From the NCBI RefSeq assembly GCF_007828045.1, contig NZ_VITN01000006.1, forward strand, positions 1 through 64,000: a stretch of DNA of 64,000 bases, in the 5' to 3' direction. Every line of letters starts with the position of its first letter. Position 1 is the first letter of the stretch. The translations under genes were made by a program, and so were the position numbers. This stretch comes from Nitrospirillum amazonense (GTDB lineage Bacteria > Pseudomonadota > Alphaproteobacteria > Azospirillales > Azospirillaceae). Of the stretch, positions 45,778 to 52,665 are shown one piece after another. The notes under the pieces are model-generated. The model was not told where the DNA came from and did not search any database. It saw nothing but the letters and a program-made list of their open reading frames with translations.

Positions 45778-46288
45778 GGGGCGGGCTCCGTCATTGATAA
45801 AAAAAGGAACCCCGGGGCGGTGGCGGCCAATCGGCGCCTGCCCGCCCCGGGGAAGAGGCGACCCACCCGGGAGGGGCAGGGGGCGGGTTGCCGCCGCCGG
45901 CCGGCGCTGATGGGGAAGCGCCGGCCGGTGAGAAGTACCCTGACAGGGGAAAAACACCCCGTCAAGGAAAATAGGGTAAAAATACCCTAGCGTAAAAATA
46001 TCCTCAGTTGGTGCCTCTGGCGCCGCCGCTTGACCGTCCTGCGCTGAAATGAGAACGTACAGGGAACAAATGGCCACGGCGCTGAGAGGCGCCTTGTGTC
46101 CAACGGCGCACGTTAATCGGGAGTTTCAGGCTAAGAATTATCGATGTTGTATGGATTTCATAGGATCCACGGCCCGGCTTGCTGTCATGACGACCGAGCC
46201 AGAGGGCGACCAAGCCAGAGGGTGGCCAGCGTCAAGGAACGGCGTCTCGGGAACATGACCGGGGGCCATTGCGGAATAGAGGAGTGGA
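45778..46288. other. Intergenic region with repressor-like operators, left boundary zone of the phage element
   Basis: No gene is supported in 511 bp. It holds a TACCCT half-site (45936-45941), the inverted repeat AGGGTA-AAAA-TACCCT (45973-45988) and a degenerate copy (about 45991-46004). The AT content rises here and the stretch probably contains divergent promoters. No att repeat is recognisable. Confidence 0.5.
45973..45988. promoter_or_regulatory. Inverted repeat AGGGTA-N4-TACCCT
   Basis: A perfect 6-bp-arm palindrome between the helical protein gene and the 138-residue gene. The same half-site occurs at 47232, 47267 and 47290 next to the XRE gene, so it is the likely binding site of that repressor. 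Confidence 0.6.
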
Positions 46289-46705
46289 ATGTCGGGTCGC
46301 GTGTCGCAACGGCGCTTGCCCCTGGCCGGGGAGGTTTATCCCGGCGTGCCCGAAGTGCCGCCCATCGGGCGACGCTTGCGGGTGGTGGTGGGTGGCGTGC
46401 CTGTGGTGGCGGTGGTCAGCGACACCTGGCCGTGGACGTTGTTGTCGCTGGCCCGGCATCGGCAGGTCGATATGCTGCCCTCCTTGCATCAGGTGGCGGG
46501 GCGCGCGGCCATTGCCGCCGACGCCTGGGTGGCGCTGGAAACGTCGCCAGCCCTTGTCGACGGGCCGGGCGGCCTGCGCGTGCGTCTCTATCTGGTGGAT
46601 GCCTTGCCGGACGACCCTGCGGCGATGGCGGAGGCGAGCCGGGGGCCGGCCGATATGCTGCTCAGCCGCGGTCTAGCGGCCAGCCTGGGCTGGGTGTCAT
46701 GCTGA
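46289..46705 (+). CDS. Phage-region hypothetical protein
   Basis: 138 residues starting after GAGGAGTGGA, a good ribosome binding site. The sequence is beta-rich at the N-terminus (GRRLRVVVGGVPVVAVVSDTWPWTLLSLARHRQVD). No family is recognised. It converges with the XRE repressor gene and sits downstream of the AGGGTA-TACCCT palindrome. Confidence 0.6.
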   Translation: MSGRVSQRRLPLAGEVYPGVPEVPPIGRRLRVVVGGVPVVAVVSDTWPWTLLSLARHRQVDMLPSLHQVAGRAAIAADAWVALETSPALVDGPGGLRVRLYLVDALPDDPAAMAEASRGPADMLLSRGLAASLGWVSC

Positions 46706-46746
46706 TGCACGCGGCGAAGACGGATGGGATTGATGCCGATAGCGGC

Positions 46747-47220
46747 TCAACGCCGCGCGATCTCGCGTTCTATCTTCAGCTTTTCCAGATCCAGCTGGAA
46801 CAGGCGCGCCAGCTGGGCGGCCAGATCCAGGTCCCCTTGGCGATAGGCCGCGCGCACCTTTTCCAGCACCGCGTCCAACACCGCGTGCTCGGGCAATGGT
46901 GGCGGCTCCTGTCCGGCAAAAGGCGTGGACGCTGGAGCGGCAAGATGGTGGTCATCACCACCCGAGTCGCCGCCCAACCGGCTTTCACCGATCAGGTCCT
47001 CGATTCGGCAGCCCAGGCCACGGGCGATCTTATAGATGGTGTCCGCCCGGGGGGAGGCGGACTTGCCGTACATGATGCCCTTGATGGTGCCTTCGTTCAG
47101 GCCGGCGGCCCGTTCGAATTCCGCATACCCCAGGCCCAGCGCCGACAGGCGGCGGCCCAGCCGCTCAGCCAACGGGCTGGGTGCCGGGGTGTTCGGGATG
47201 ATTTTGGCGGCGGTGCTCAT
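46747..47220 (-). CDS. XRE-family prophage-type repressor
   Basis: 157 residues. A helix-turn-helix near the N-terminus (LAERLGRRLSALGLGYAEFERAAGLNEGTIKGIMYGKSASPRADTIYKIARGLGCRIEDLIG) is followed by a linker and a C-terminal helical segment (LDAVLEKVRAAYRQGDLDLAAQLARLFQLDLEKLKIE), likely a dimerisation domain. No LexA-type protease domain is present, so induction would not be by RecA cleavage. It is divergent from an early operon (47365 onward) with TACCCT half-sites between. Confidence 0.82.
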   Translation of the reverse strand: MSTAAKIIPNTPAPSPLAERLGRRLSALGLGYAEFERAAGLNEGTIKGIMYGKSASPRADTIYKIARGLGCRIEDLIGESRLGGDSGGDDHHLAAPASTPFAGQEPPPLPEHAVLDAVLEKVRAAYRQGDLDLAAQLARLFQLDLEKLKIEREIARR

Positions 47221-47229
47221 GTGGGGAAA

Positions 47230-47295
47230 TTTACCCTGAGGCGGAAGCGGCGTCGCGGGGGAATTATACCCTAGAAATCGGGAGAATTTTACCCT
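47230..47295. promoter_or_regulatory. TACCCT half-site array between repressor and early operon
   Basis: TACCCT occurs at 47232-47237, 47267-47272 and 47290-47295, all in the same orientation and within AT-rich context. Together with the palindrome at 45973 it suggests a common recognition sequence of the XRE protein. Confidence 0.6.
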
Positions 47296-47364
47296 ATCGT
47301 TGGCGGTATGACCAGGGGCTAATGCGGCCGCCGGTCCTGAAGCCCGAAATAGGAAAGGAAGTCC

Positions 47365-47619
47365 ATGTCCCCCACTTCCCGGGGCGTCGCCCCCCGTCCA
47401 TGCGCGGCAGGCGCGGGCGCGCCCGTCACCACCAGCTTGCAGGGCCGGCTGGGTCGCACGCCCTCCACGCCCGACGACTTGCGCTCCATGGCCACCGCCG
47501 CCTGGCACAAGCGCGGCGTGGCCATGATCCGGCTGGATGATCTGCCCAACGAATTCGATCGCCTGGCGGTGGAAGCCATCGCCACGTCCCTCTACGGCAA
47601 AAGGACGCCTTCGGAATGA
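47365..47619 (+). CDS. Small phage-region protein
   Basis: 84 residues. N-terminal disordered part, then DLRSMATAAWHKRGVAMIRLDDLPNEFDRLAVEAIATSLYGKR, which looks like a single folded helical unit. GGAAAGGAAG lies directly upstream of the ATG. It is the first gene of the rightward operon and overlaps the next gene by 4 bp (ATGA). The family is unknown to me. Confidence 0.7.
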   Translation: MSPTSRGVAPRPCAAGAGAPVTTSLQGRLGRTPSTPDDLRSMATAAWHKRGVAMIRLDDLPNEFDRLAVEAIATSLYGKRTPSE

Positions 47620-48242
47620 CCACGCCCGCCTCCGCTTCCACGGTCACCGCTTCTGGCGCCCGCAAGGCGCCATCCCGCCGCCGGGCGGGCCGTCCGCGCA
47701 AGGCCGGTGTCCGCCATGCCTGCGGCCAGCTGGTGCAGGCCGCCGACGCCGCCATCTTGCCCCAGGCGCTGGAGCGCCGGGCCGATCTCCTGGGGGCTCC
47801 GGTTTCGCTGCCGATGGCTCAATTGCTGGACCAGCGGGCGGGACAGCCCTTGGGACAGCTATTGCTGCGTGGCCGCCTGACCCAGCGGCAGCACGATGCC
47901 GGGCAGGCCGTGGGCGGCCTGTGGCGCGCTTGGCTGTCCTTGGCGGAGGCGCCCAAGCCCCACGCCTATGTGCCGGAGTCCGGCAGCGGCGTGGCCCGCC
48001 CGGATATCGACCCCGACCGCTGGGCCCGCACTGACGACCGCCTGGCCCAGGCCCGCGCGTTGATCCGCGCCAGCGGCCCCCATGGCCTGCTGGCCCTGAC
48101 CTTGGTGGAAAGCCTCTGTGCCGACGAGGTCATGCCCCGCCGGTTCGAGGCCACCTGGGCCGGCGATTGGCCCCAGGGCTGGGCGGCATTGACCACGGCG
48201 CTGGACGCCTTGGCCGATCATTACCGCATCCCCCGTAACTGA
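47616..48242 (+). CDS. Phage-region hypothetical protein with basic N-terminal tail
   Basis: 208 residues. A basic N-terminus (SGARKAPSRRRAGRPRKAG, an AT-hook-like GRPRK) is followed by a helical body (HACGQLVQAADAAILPQALERRADLLGAPVSLPMAQLLDQRAGQPLGQLLLRGRLTQRQ). It may bind DNA, for example as a packaging or transcription factor; this is only suggested by composition. It is translationally coupled to the preceding gene and followed by the first toxin gene 20 bp later. Confidence 0.65.
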   Translation: MTTPASASTVTASGARKAPSRRRAGRPRKAGVRHACGQLVQAADAAILPQALERRADLLGAPVSLPMAQLLDQRAGQPLGQLLLRGRLTQRQHDAGQAVGGLWRAWLSLAEAPKPHAYVPESGSGVARPDIDPDRWARTDDRLAQARALIRASGPHGLLALTLVESLCADEVMPRRFEATWAGDWPQGWAALTTALDALADHYRIPRN

Positions 48243-48262
48243 TCGCCCTTGGAGAACACACG

Positions 48263-49489
48263 ATGAACCTGCGCACTTCCGTTGATGATTTGGCGTTCGA
48301 CCGTTCCCCCCTGGCAATCGCCTGGCGCGACCGCCGGTGCCGAGGCATCGTCCGGCACCCCGTCCTGGCACCGGCTGGCCTGATCCTGGGCGCCGGCACC
48401 TTGTTGGCCAAGCGCGCCGATGATGCCCCGGCGCCGCAGGCCTTGGATTTCGATGCCGACCGCCTGCTGGCCTTGCTTACCATCGCCTATGACCGTCCCC
48501 ACACGGCGGAGCAGGCGCGGCGCATCCTGGCCAAGGTGCGGGCCGCCGGCCGCGCCCTGGCGGCGGATGAGCCCGTTCAGGCGGCCATCCACCTGGCCCA
48601 TGCCGGCCTGGGCGTCCTGCCGGATGCCGACATCGCCGCATGGCGTCTGTTCCTGGCGGAAACGCTGCTGGACCAGGGGATAAGTTCGGCAGCCTTGATG
48701 AAGGCGGCGGGTTTCGCTGTGGCCAAATACACGGCCGACCAGCCCCGCGACGACCGCGGGCGCTGGACATCGGAAGGTGGTCATGGCACGGCATCCGCCA
48801 GCTCCGGTCCCCGATTCATCGCCACTCCAGATGCGGAAGATGGCGGCTTGTCTCGTCCGCTTGCGGCCCGGGCTGTGGGATCGACATCGACGTCCGGAAA
48901 GCAGTGGCGTTCCGCTTGGGAGACACAGCCGGATAGCCAGCTCCGAGCTGCTGTGGCGTCGGCGGAAGAGTCCGAAAATGGACATATAGATTCCTTTGGT
49001 TATCAGGCTTTTAAGCATAATCCGAACAGAAATAAGAAAAATCCAGATGCTGGGGATAATAACGCTCTCGGGAGGTATCAGTTCTTGGAGGATAGCCTTG
49101 TTGGCCTTGGCATTAAGACCGGTCGTCACGCCAATGAGTGGGATTCAGATTTCGGAAGGAAATATGGAATAAAGAATGATACGGATTTTCTAAATAATGA
49201 AGATGCACAAGAGGCTGCATTTTCATTATATAAGAAGGATGTTGATCGACAGATAAATAAAATTTATCTTAATTATGAGGGGTCAAAATTTGTGGGCGTG
49301 CACGGGCAGTCGATTAAGATAACAAAATCCGGCTTATTTGCCGCCTACCATCGAGTGGGAATCGGTGGTCTCAAGAGTTATTTAGGAAGATACAAAGGAA
49401 AGGATACTAAAGGTCGTCCACTAACCGATCATGAGAAATGGGTGGAAACGCGTTTGCGCTTGTTCCAGGACGTGCCTTACGAAAATTGA
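48263..49489 (+). CDS. Modular polymorphic-toxin-like protein A with lysozyme-type C-terminal domain
   Basis: 408 residues. Residues 1-170 form a helical module that lines up without gaps with protein B (51059-51931; 114 of 170 identical). It ends in the linker KYTADQPRDDRGRWTSEG. The C-terminal part (about 225-408) has ASAEESENGHIDSFGYQAF, NALGRYQFLEDSL, YGIKNDTDFLNNEDAQEAAF, ITKSGLFAAYHRVGIGGLKSYLG and WVETRLRLFQDVPY. The GRYQ motif and nearby glutamates resemble lysozyme-like transglycosylase or phage lysozyme-fold domains. The C-terminal DNA is markedly more AT-rich than the N-terminal half, a sign of separate origin. GGAGA supports the start. Confidence 0.75.
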   Translation: MNLRTSVDDLAFDRSPLAIAWRDRRCRGIVRHPVLAPAGLILGAGTLLAKRADDAPAPQALDFDADRLLALLTIAYDRPHTAEQARRILAKVRAAGRALAADEPVQAAIHLAHAGLGVLPDADIAAWRLFLAETLLDQGISSAALMKAAGFAVAKYTADQPRDDRGRWTSEGGHGTASASSGPRFIATPDAEDGGLSRPLAARAVGSTSTSGKQWRSAWETQPDSQLRAAVASAEESENGHIDSFGYQAFKHNPNRNKKNPDAGDNNALGRYQFLEDSLVGLGIKTGRHANEWDSDFGRKYGIKNDTDFLNNEDAQEAAFSLYKKDVDRQINKIYLNYEGSKFVGVHGQSIKITKSGLFAAYHRVGIGGLKSYLGRYKGKDTKGRPLTDHEKWVETRLRLFQDVPYEN

Positions 49490-49574
49490 TTCCATGGAGG
49501 AGGTATAATTCTTAATGTATACGGTGCCGTACTGGGCTGCGTATAAGTAGTGCTCGACTGAGCGGGAGATACCG

Positions 49575-50198
49575 ATGAGCTGTTATAGCGCTAGAATAAT
49601 CCTGGTTGGTGCTTTGTCGGTTGGGGTTATCGCCTCCGGGGCGGTTTATCCGGCTTATGCTGCGAAGCGAAAGGCTGTAGATGCGGCCAACGATCCAGAC
49701 CAGTCCCGGTTTGATGATCCCAGCTTGGGGCGCTACATGCTGCGCAGTAGTGTCCTTATTGGGCTGGAGTTGAAGCGCGGTTGGGGAAGTGATGGATGGG
49801 GGCGCACAGATTTCGCCAAGGCGTTCCATCTCTCGAGCGACGATGATTTCCTTAATAATGAGGATGCCCAAGAAGGCGCTTTTTCCACGCTTCTTGCCTT
49901 TCAGGAAGTGGCTTTGGCCCCTCTTATTCAACGATATGCAGGACGGACCTTTGTCAGTAGCGCTGGCGTCAGCATCAAAATTACGGAAGCGGGGCTGGTA
50001 GGGGCGGCGCAGCGGGTGGGCTCAGCCGCGGTAATCGCCTATTTCCAAACATATGATGGAAGAGATACGCGAGGCTTGGCGGATGCCATGCCGTCGCGTT
50101 TCCAGCAGGTGGAGCGCCGTCTCGCGGGCTTCCAGAACATCCCCTACACCGATTTGAACGGCACTAAAAAGCCCTCGGCGAAAGGTGACAAGAAATGA
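49575..50198 (+). CDS. Secreted shortened homologue of the toxin A domain, candidate immunity protein
   Basis: 207 residues with a signal peptide (ILVGALSVGVIASGAVYPAYA). The mature part matches the toxin A C-terminus: PSLGRYMLRSSVLIGLELK, DDDFLNNEDAQEGAFS (DFLNNEDAQE identical), SIKITEAGLVGAAQRVGSAAV and RFQQVERRLAGFQNIPY. The segment ahead of GRY that carries the candidate catalytic glutamates in the toxin is absent. It starts 85 bp after the toxin stop and overlaps the next gene by 4 bp. Export to the periplasm fits protection against a peptidoglycan-active toxin, but inhibition is inference. Confidence 0.7.
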   Translation: MSCYSARIILVGALSVGVIASGAVYPAYAAKRKAVDAANDPDQSRFDDPSLGRYMLRSSVLIGLELKRGWGSDGWGRTDFAKAFHLSSDDDFLNNEDAQEGAFSTLLAFQEVALAPLIQRYAGRTFVSSAGVSIKITEAGLVGAAQRVGSAAVIAYFQTYDGRDTRGLADAMPSRFQQVERRLAGFQNIPYTDLNGTKKPSAKGDKK

Positions 50199-50755
50199 AG
50201 TCCATGTGGCATGCCGCAAGCCTTATCATCGCGCTGCCGCTGGTCCTGCTGGGGGCGAATCGGGCGCAATCGCGGGTTGGAGCGGATCTGATCGTCTTCA
50301 AGGAGATCAGTGGCAAGAAAATCGCGTTCGTACGTGACCTTTTGGCGCTGAACACGCCGCAGGACGACCGGCCCGGCCAGGTCGACTCGCCCAGGAAGTC
50401 GGTGCGATATGCCGAAGTCGACCTGGATGACGACGGCACGCCGGAAGTGTTGCTGGCGGTGGCCGATGCCTACCATTGCGGTAGCGCCGGATGCACCGTC
50501 TACCTCTACCAGAAACGGGGTGAGCGATGGACCTTTGTCACCCCGATCTGGTCGGATCCGGGCGACCTGTTGGTGCTGGGGCGATCTGACAAGGGATATC
50601 GGCGGCTGATACATATTTACGAAGACACCAACGCTGACAGGCCGGGCAAAGATGGTGTCTATCCCAGGCATTATGAACTGCTGTCCTGGACCGGTAGCGG
50701 CTACAGCTATGAACCGGTGACGTTCGAGACCTTCACGCGAGAAACCACCCCATAA
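50195..50755 (+). CDS. Secreted protein with FG-GAP-like strand and CGSAGC motif, candidate second immunity protein
   Basis: 186 residues with a signal peptide (HAASLIIALPLVLLGANRAQS). The mature part contains KEISGKKIAFVRDLLALN, a calcium-loop-like VDLDDDGTPEVLLAVADAYHCGSAGCTVYLYQKRGERW and later WSDPGDLLVLGRSDKGY. This general pattern (DLxxDGxPEVL, paired Cys) is seen in exported inhibitor-like and integrin-like proteins. ATGA overlap with the previous gene implies co-translation. Because the upstream toxin is probably peptidoglycan-directed, a periplasmic protection role is plausible but not established. Confidence 0.65.
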   Translation: MKSMWHAASLIIALPLVLLGANRAQSRVGADLIVFKEISGKKIAFVRDLLALNTPQDDRPGQVDSPRKSVRYAEVDLDDDGTPEVLLAVADAYHCGSAGCTVYLYQKRGERWTFVTPIWSDPGDLLVLGRSDKGYRRLIHIYEDTNADRPGKDGVYPRHYELLSWTGSGYSYEPVTFETFTRETTP

Positions 50756-50771
50756 AATTTCCACGCAGTGC

Positions 50772-50872
50772 AAAAGACACTTGACCCTGCTTTCCGATTC
50801 GGTTATATATCGAAACATGAAATGCCAATTTGTGCCCGGAAGGCTGAACGCCTTGCCGGGCGTTTCGTTTTT
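50772..50872 (+). repeat. 101-bp repeat, copy 1 (promoter plus hairpin)
   Basis: About 90 of 101 positions match 52485-52585 by eye. Each copy holds a consensus sigma70 promoter and a hairpin with a T tract, so it may encode a small RNA of about 60 nt. Two differences that fall in the stem turn G-U pairs into G-C pairs, conserving the structure. Confidence 0.8.
50781..50809 (+). promoter_or_regulatory. Sigma70-like promoter in repeat copy 1
   Basis: TTGACC (50781-50786) and TATATA (50804-50809) separated by 17 bp. Transcription would begin near 50815, inside the repeat, and run into the hairpin terminator 20-60 nt later. Confidence 0.7.
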
Positions 50873-50873
50873 C
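50813..50873 (+). ncRNA. Candidate small RNA of about 60 nt, copy 1
   Basis: The predicted transcript starts after the promoter and ends at a hairpin: GCCCGG and AAGGC pair with GCCTT and CCGGGC around TGAAC, with one bulged G, followed by GTTTCGTTTTT. The short ATG frame in it changes amino acids between copies while the stem is preserved, which favours RNA over peptide. Confidence 0.5.
50834..50873 (+). terminator. Rho-independent hairpin, repeat copy 1
   Basis: 11-bp stem with one bulge and a T-rich tail (GTTTCGTTTTT). It would also end transcription of the immunity genes upstream. Confidence 0.75.
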
Positions 50874-51058
50874 GGACTAGCCTGGCCCAGGCGGTCGCAT
50901 TCGGCCCATGCTGATTGGTTATTCAGGACCTGTGAGAAGCGGGCGCGGGTCAGATTTATGGGGCTATGGCTTTCCGGCCCCGGTCCAAGCCTTTTGATCA
51001 TCACCGTTTATTCACCGTATCTTCCCGAGGCTGACTATAGCCGGAAAGGGCCTATTCC

Positions 51059-51931
51059 ATGACCCTGTTCCCCATCCGAGACGAAGCGGCCTCCGGCCAC
51101 CCCACCCTGGTCGTCGCCTGGCACGATCGCCGCAGCCGGGGCCTTCACCCATACCCGGTCCTGACCCCGGCTGGCTTGGTGCTGGGCGCCGGGACCCTGT
51201 TGGCCAAGCGCTCCGGTGATGCCTGGGCGCCGCAGGCTTTGGACGTCGATGCCGACCGTTTGCTGACCCTGCTGGCCGTCGCCTATCGTCGCTCCCCGAC
51301 GGCGGCGCAGGCCCGGCACCTTCTGGCGAAGGTCGACGCCGCCGGCCGTGCCCTTGCCGCAGATGAGCTTGTGCAAGCCGCCATCCATTTGGCTCATGCT
51401 GGGCTGGGCGTCATGCCAGAGGCTGATGTCGCTGCCCATCGATTGTTCCTGGCGGAAACGCTGCTCGATGAAGGGATGGCGGTGGAGGCCCTGGCCAAAG
51501 CCGCAGGTATCCCGCTTGTCAAATACAGCCCCGACCAGCCCAGGGATGCCCACGGACGTTGGACGGCAGGTGGTGATAGCGCTGTGGCCATCGATTCCGC
51601 CCCCTATGATCTCGCAGGCGATGGGCGGCGCGCAGGTGTGGTGCCCATCGGATATGACGGTGAACGCAATTGGTCCAGCAGCAAAGCGGGAAGTGGGAAT
51701 CAGTTTAAGAAGCTGCGGCCGCATCCCGACAAACCCGGATGGACCCAGTGGAAAGATCAGAATGGTAAAGATCGAGAACGCCCTTCGACAAAGGAGGAGT
51801 TGGAATATTTTGCTAATCGGGCCCTTCGGAGGGTGCCCGGGTTATTTCCATTCACCATTCTGCCCGGTAAGCTTCTAGAGGAGCAGATGTGCCAATTCAC
51901 ACCCGGCAGATGTTTGCCCGATTCAATATGA
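51059..51931 (+). CDS. Modular polymorphic-toxin-like protein B
   Basis: 290 residues. Residues 1-170 are the same module as protein A (67% identical, ungapped), ending KYSPDQPRDAHGRWTAGG. The C-terminal 120 residues are unrelated to A: GSGNQFKKLRPHPDKPGWTQ, WKDQNGKDRERPSTKEELEYF and a short hydrophobic end with two Cys. The PGWTxWKDxxGKxRxRP pattern is reminiscent of small toxin tips in modular toxins, but I cannot name the family. AAAGGG is 8 nt before the ATG. The gene is followed after 9 bp by a cytosolic acidic protein gene. Confidence 0.7.
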   Translation: MTLFPIRDEAASGHPTLVVAWHDRRSRGLHPYPVLTPAGLVLGAGTLLAKRSGDAWAPQALDVDADRLLTLLAVAYRRSPTAAQARHLLAKVDAAGRALAADELVQAAIHLAHAGLGVMPEADVAAHRLFLAETLLDEGMAVEALAKAAGIPLVKYSPDQPRDAHGRWTAGGDSAVAIDSAPYDLAGDGRRAGVVPIGYDGERNWSSSKAGSGNQFKKLRPHPDKPGWTQWKDQNGKDRERPSTKEELEYFANRALRRVPGLFPFTILPGKLLEEQMCQFTPGRCLPDSI

Positions 51932-51940
51932 GGCATGGCA

Positions 51941-52333
51941 ATGAGCGAGGATCAGGAACGATTCAATCTCAATGTTGACGATAAGGATCTGGAGAATCTT
52001 GGTATTCTTGCGCAGAAACTAGAAGAATCCGGTGACACAGCAGGCGCAGTTTCGCTTTTGAAAATTGGCGCGCACCTGGGGGACACCTGGATAACAACGA
52101 TGCTTGCCGATTATCTGAGTACGCCCCCGTCTTTCATAGACGCCAAAACGGCGGAGGTCCTTTATAAAAAGTCCTGCATGGCGGGAAGCTCTGCGGCGTG
52201 CAGCAATTTGTCCCTTCTTTATTGGCAGTTGGGCAAAACGGAGCTGGCGCAAAGATATTGGCAGAAGGCCAAGGATCGCGGCAGTCCATGGGCTGATGAT
52301 GGGCCCCCATGGGAGAACCACGACGATGATTGA
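51941..52333 (+). CDS. Acidic repeat protein, candidate immunity protein for toxin B
   Basis: 130 residues from the ATG at 51941, which has GAGG 7 nt upstream; an ATG 6 bp earlier has poor spacing. No signal peptide, so it is cytosolic. The middle resembles Sel1/TPR-type helical repeats (AVSLLKIGAHLGDTWITTMLADYL, KSCMAGSSAACSNLSLLYWQLGKTELAQRYWQKA). It is strongly acidic at both ends (SEDQERFNLNVDDKDLE, DDGPPWENHDDD), as many immunity proteins are. Its place directly after toxin B and before a terminator repeat fits a toxin-immunity pair. Confidence 0.6.
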   Translation: MSEDQERFNLNVDDKDLENLGILAQKLEESGDTAGAVSLLKIGAHLGDTWITTMLADYLSTPPSFIDAKTAEVLYKKSCMAGSSAACSNLSLLYWQLGKTELAQRYWQKAKDRGSPWADDGPPWENHDDD

Positions 52334-52484
52334 TGCGCCGGGGGGAGAACTTGATGGTCTTGAGCTTTCCCCGCTCAATGCGCCTTTTCAACAGATTGCG
52401 GCCGCACATCAACGGGATGCGTCTCGGGTTCACGGCCGCGTAAGCCGTATGCCCTGCGGTTAAAGAAAAGTGTTTCGTTAGCGT

Positions 52485-52585
52485 AAAAGAGACTTGACGC
52501 TGATTGCCGATCCCAGTATATATCGAAATATGAAATGCCGATTTGCGCCCGGAAGGCTGAACGCCTTGCCGGGCGCTTCGTTTTT
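52485..52585 (+). repeat. 101-bp repeat, copy 2 (promoter plus hairpin)
   Basis: Second copy of the element at 50772-50872, located downstream of the toxin B-immunity pair and upstream of the terminase small subunit gene. The two copies therefore flank toxin cassette B. Confidence 0.8.
52494..52522 (+). promoter_or_regulatory. Sigma70-like promoter in repeat copy 2
   Basis: TTGACG (52494-52499) and TATATA (52517-52522), spacer 17 bp, the same geometry as copy 1. Confidence 0.7.
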
Positions 52586-52586
52586 T
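52526..52586 (+). ncRNA. Candidate small RNA of about 60 nt, copy 2
   Basis: The same predicted transcript as copy 1. The stem is one to two G-C pairs stronger because of TGT to TGC and GTT to GCT changes on the two sides. Confidence 0.5.
52547..52586 (+). terminator. Rho-independent hairpin, repeat copy 2
   Basis: GCCCGG/AAGGC pairs with GCCTT/CCGGGC around TGAAC, followed by GCTTCGTTTTTT. Confidence 0.75.
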
Positions 52587-52665
52587 AGGCTGGATCTCCG
52601 GTGCCGCTGGCGGGCCTGATCCATCACATCCATCAGACATCGCAGCCTTCGAGAGGTGCGCCGCC

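Noticed and set aside
50144-51004. Minus-strand frame with a KAFSLPG...HFMFRYI peptide, repeated at 52478-52759
   Set aside because: The similar peptides are the reverse reading of the two 101-bp repeats. The strand is opposite to the strong promoters and no ribosome binding site is seen.
50781-51062. Plus-strand short peptide MKCQFVPGRLNALPG in repeat copy 1
   Set aside because: Copy 2 changes several amino acids (Q to R, V to A twice) while keeping the RNA stem, so a structured RNA explains the repeat better than a peptide.
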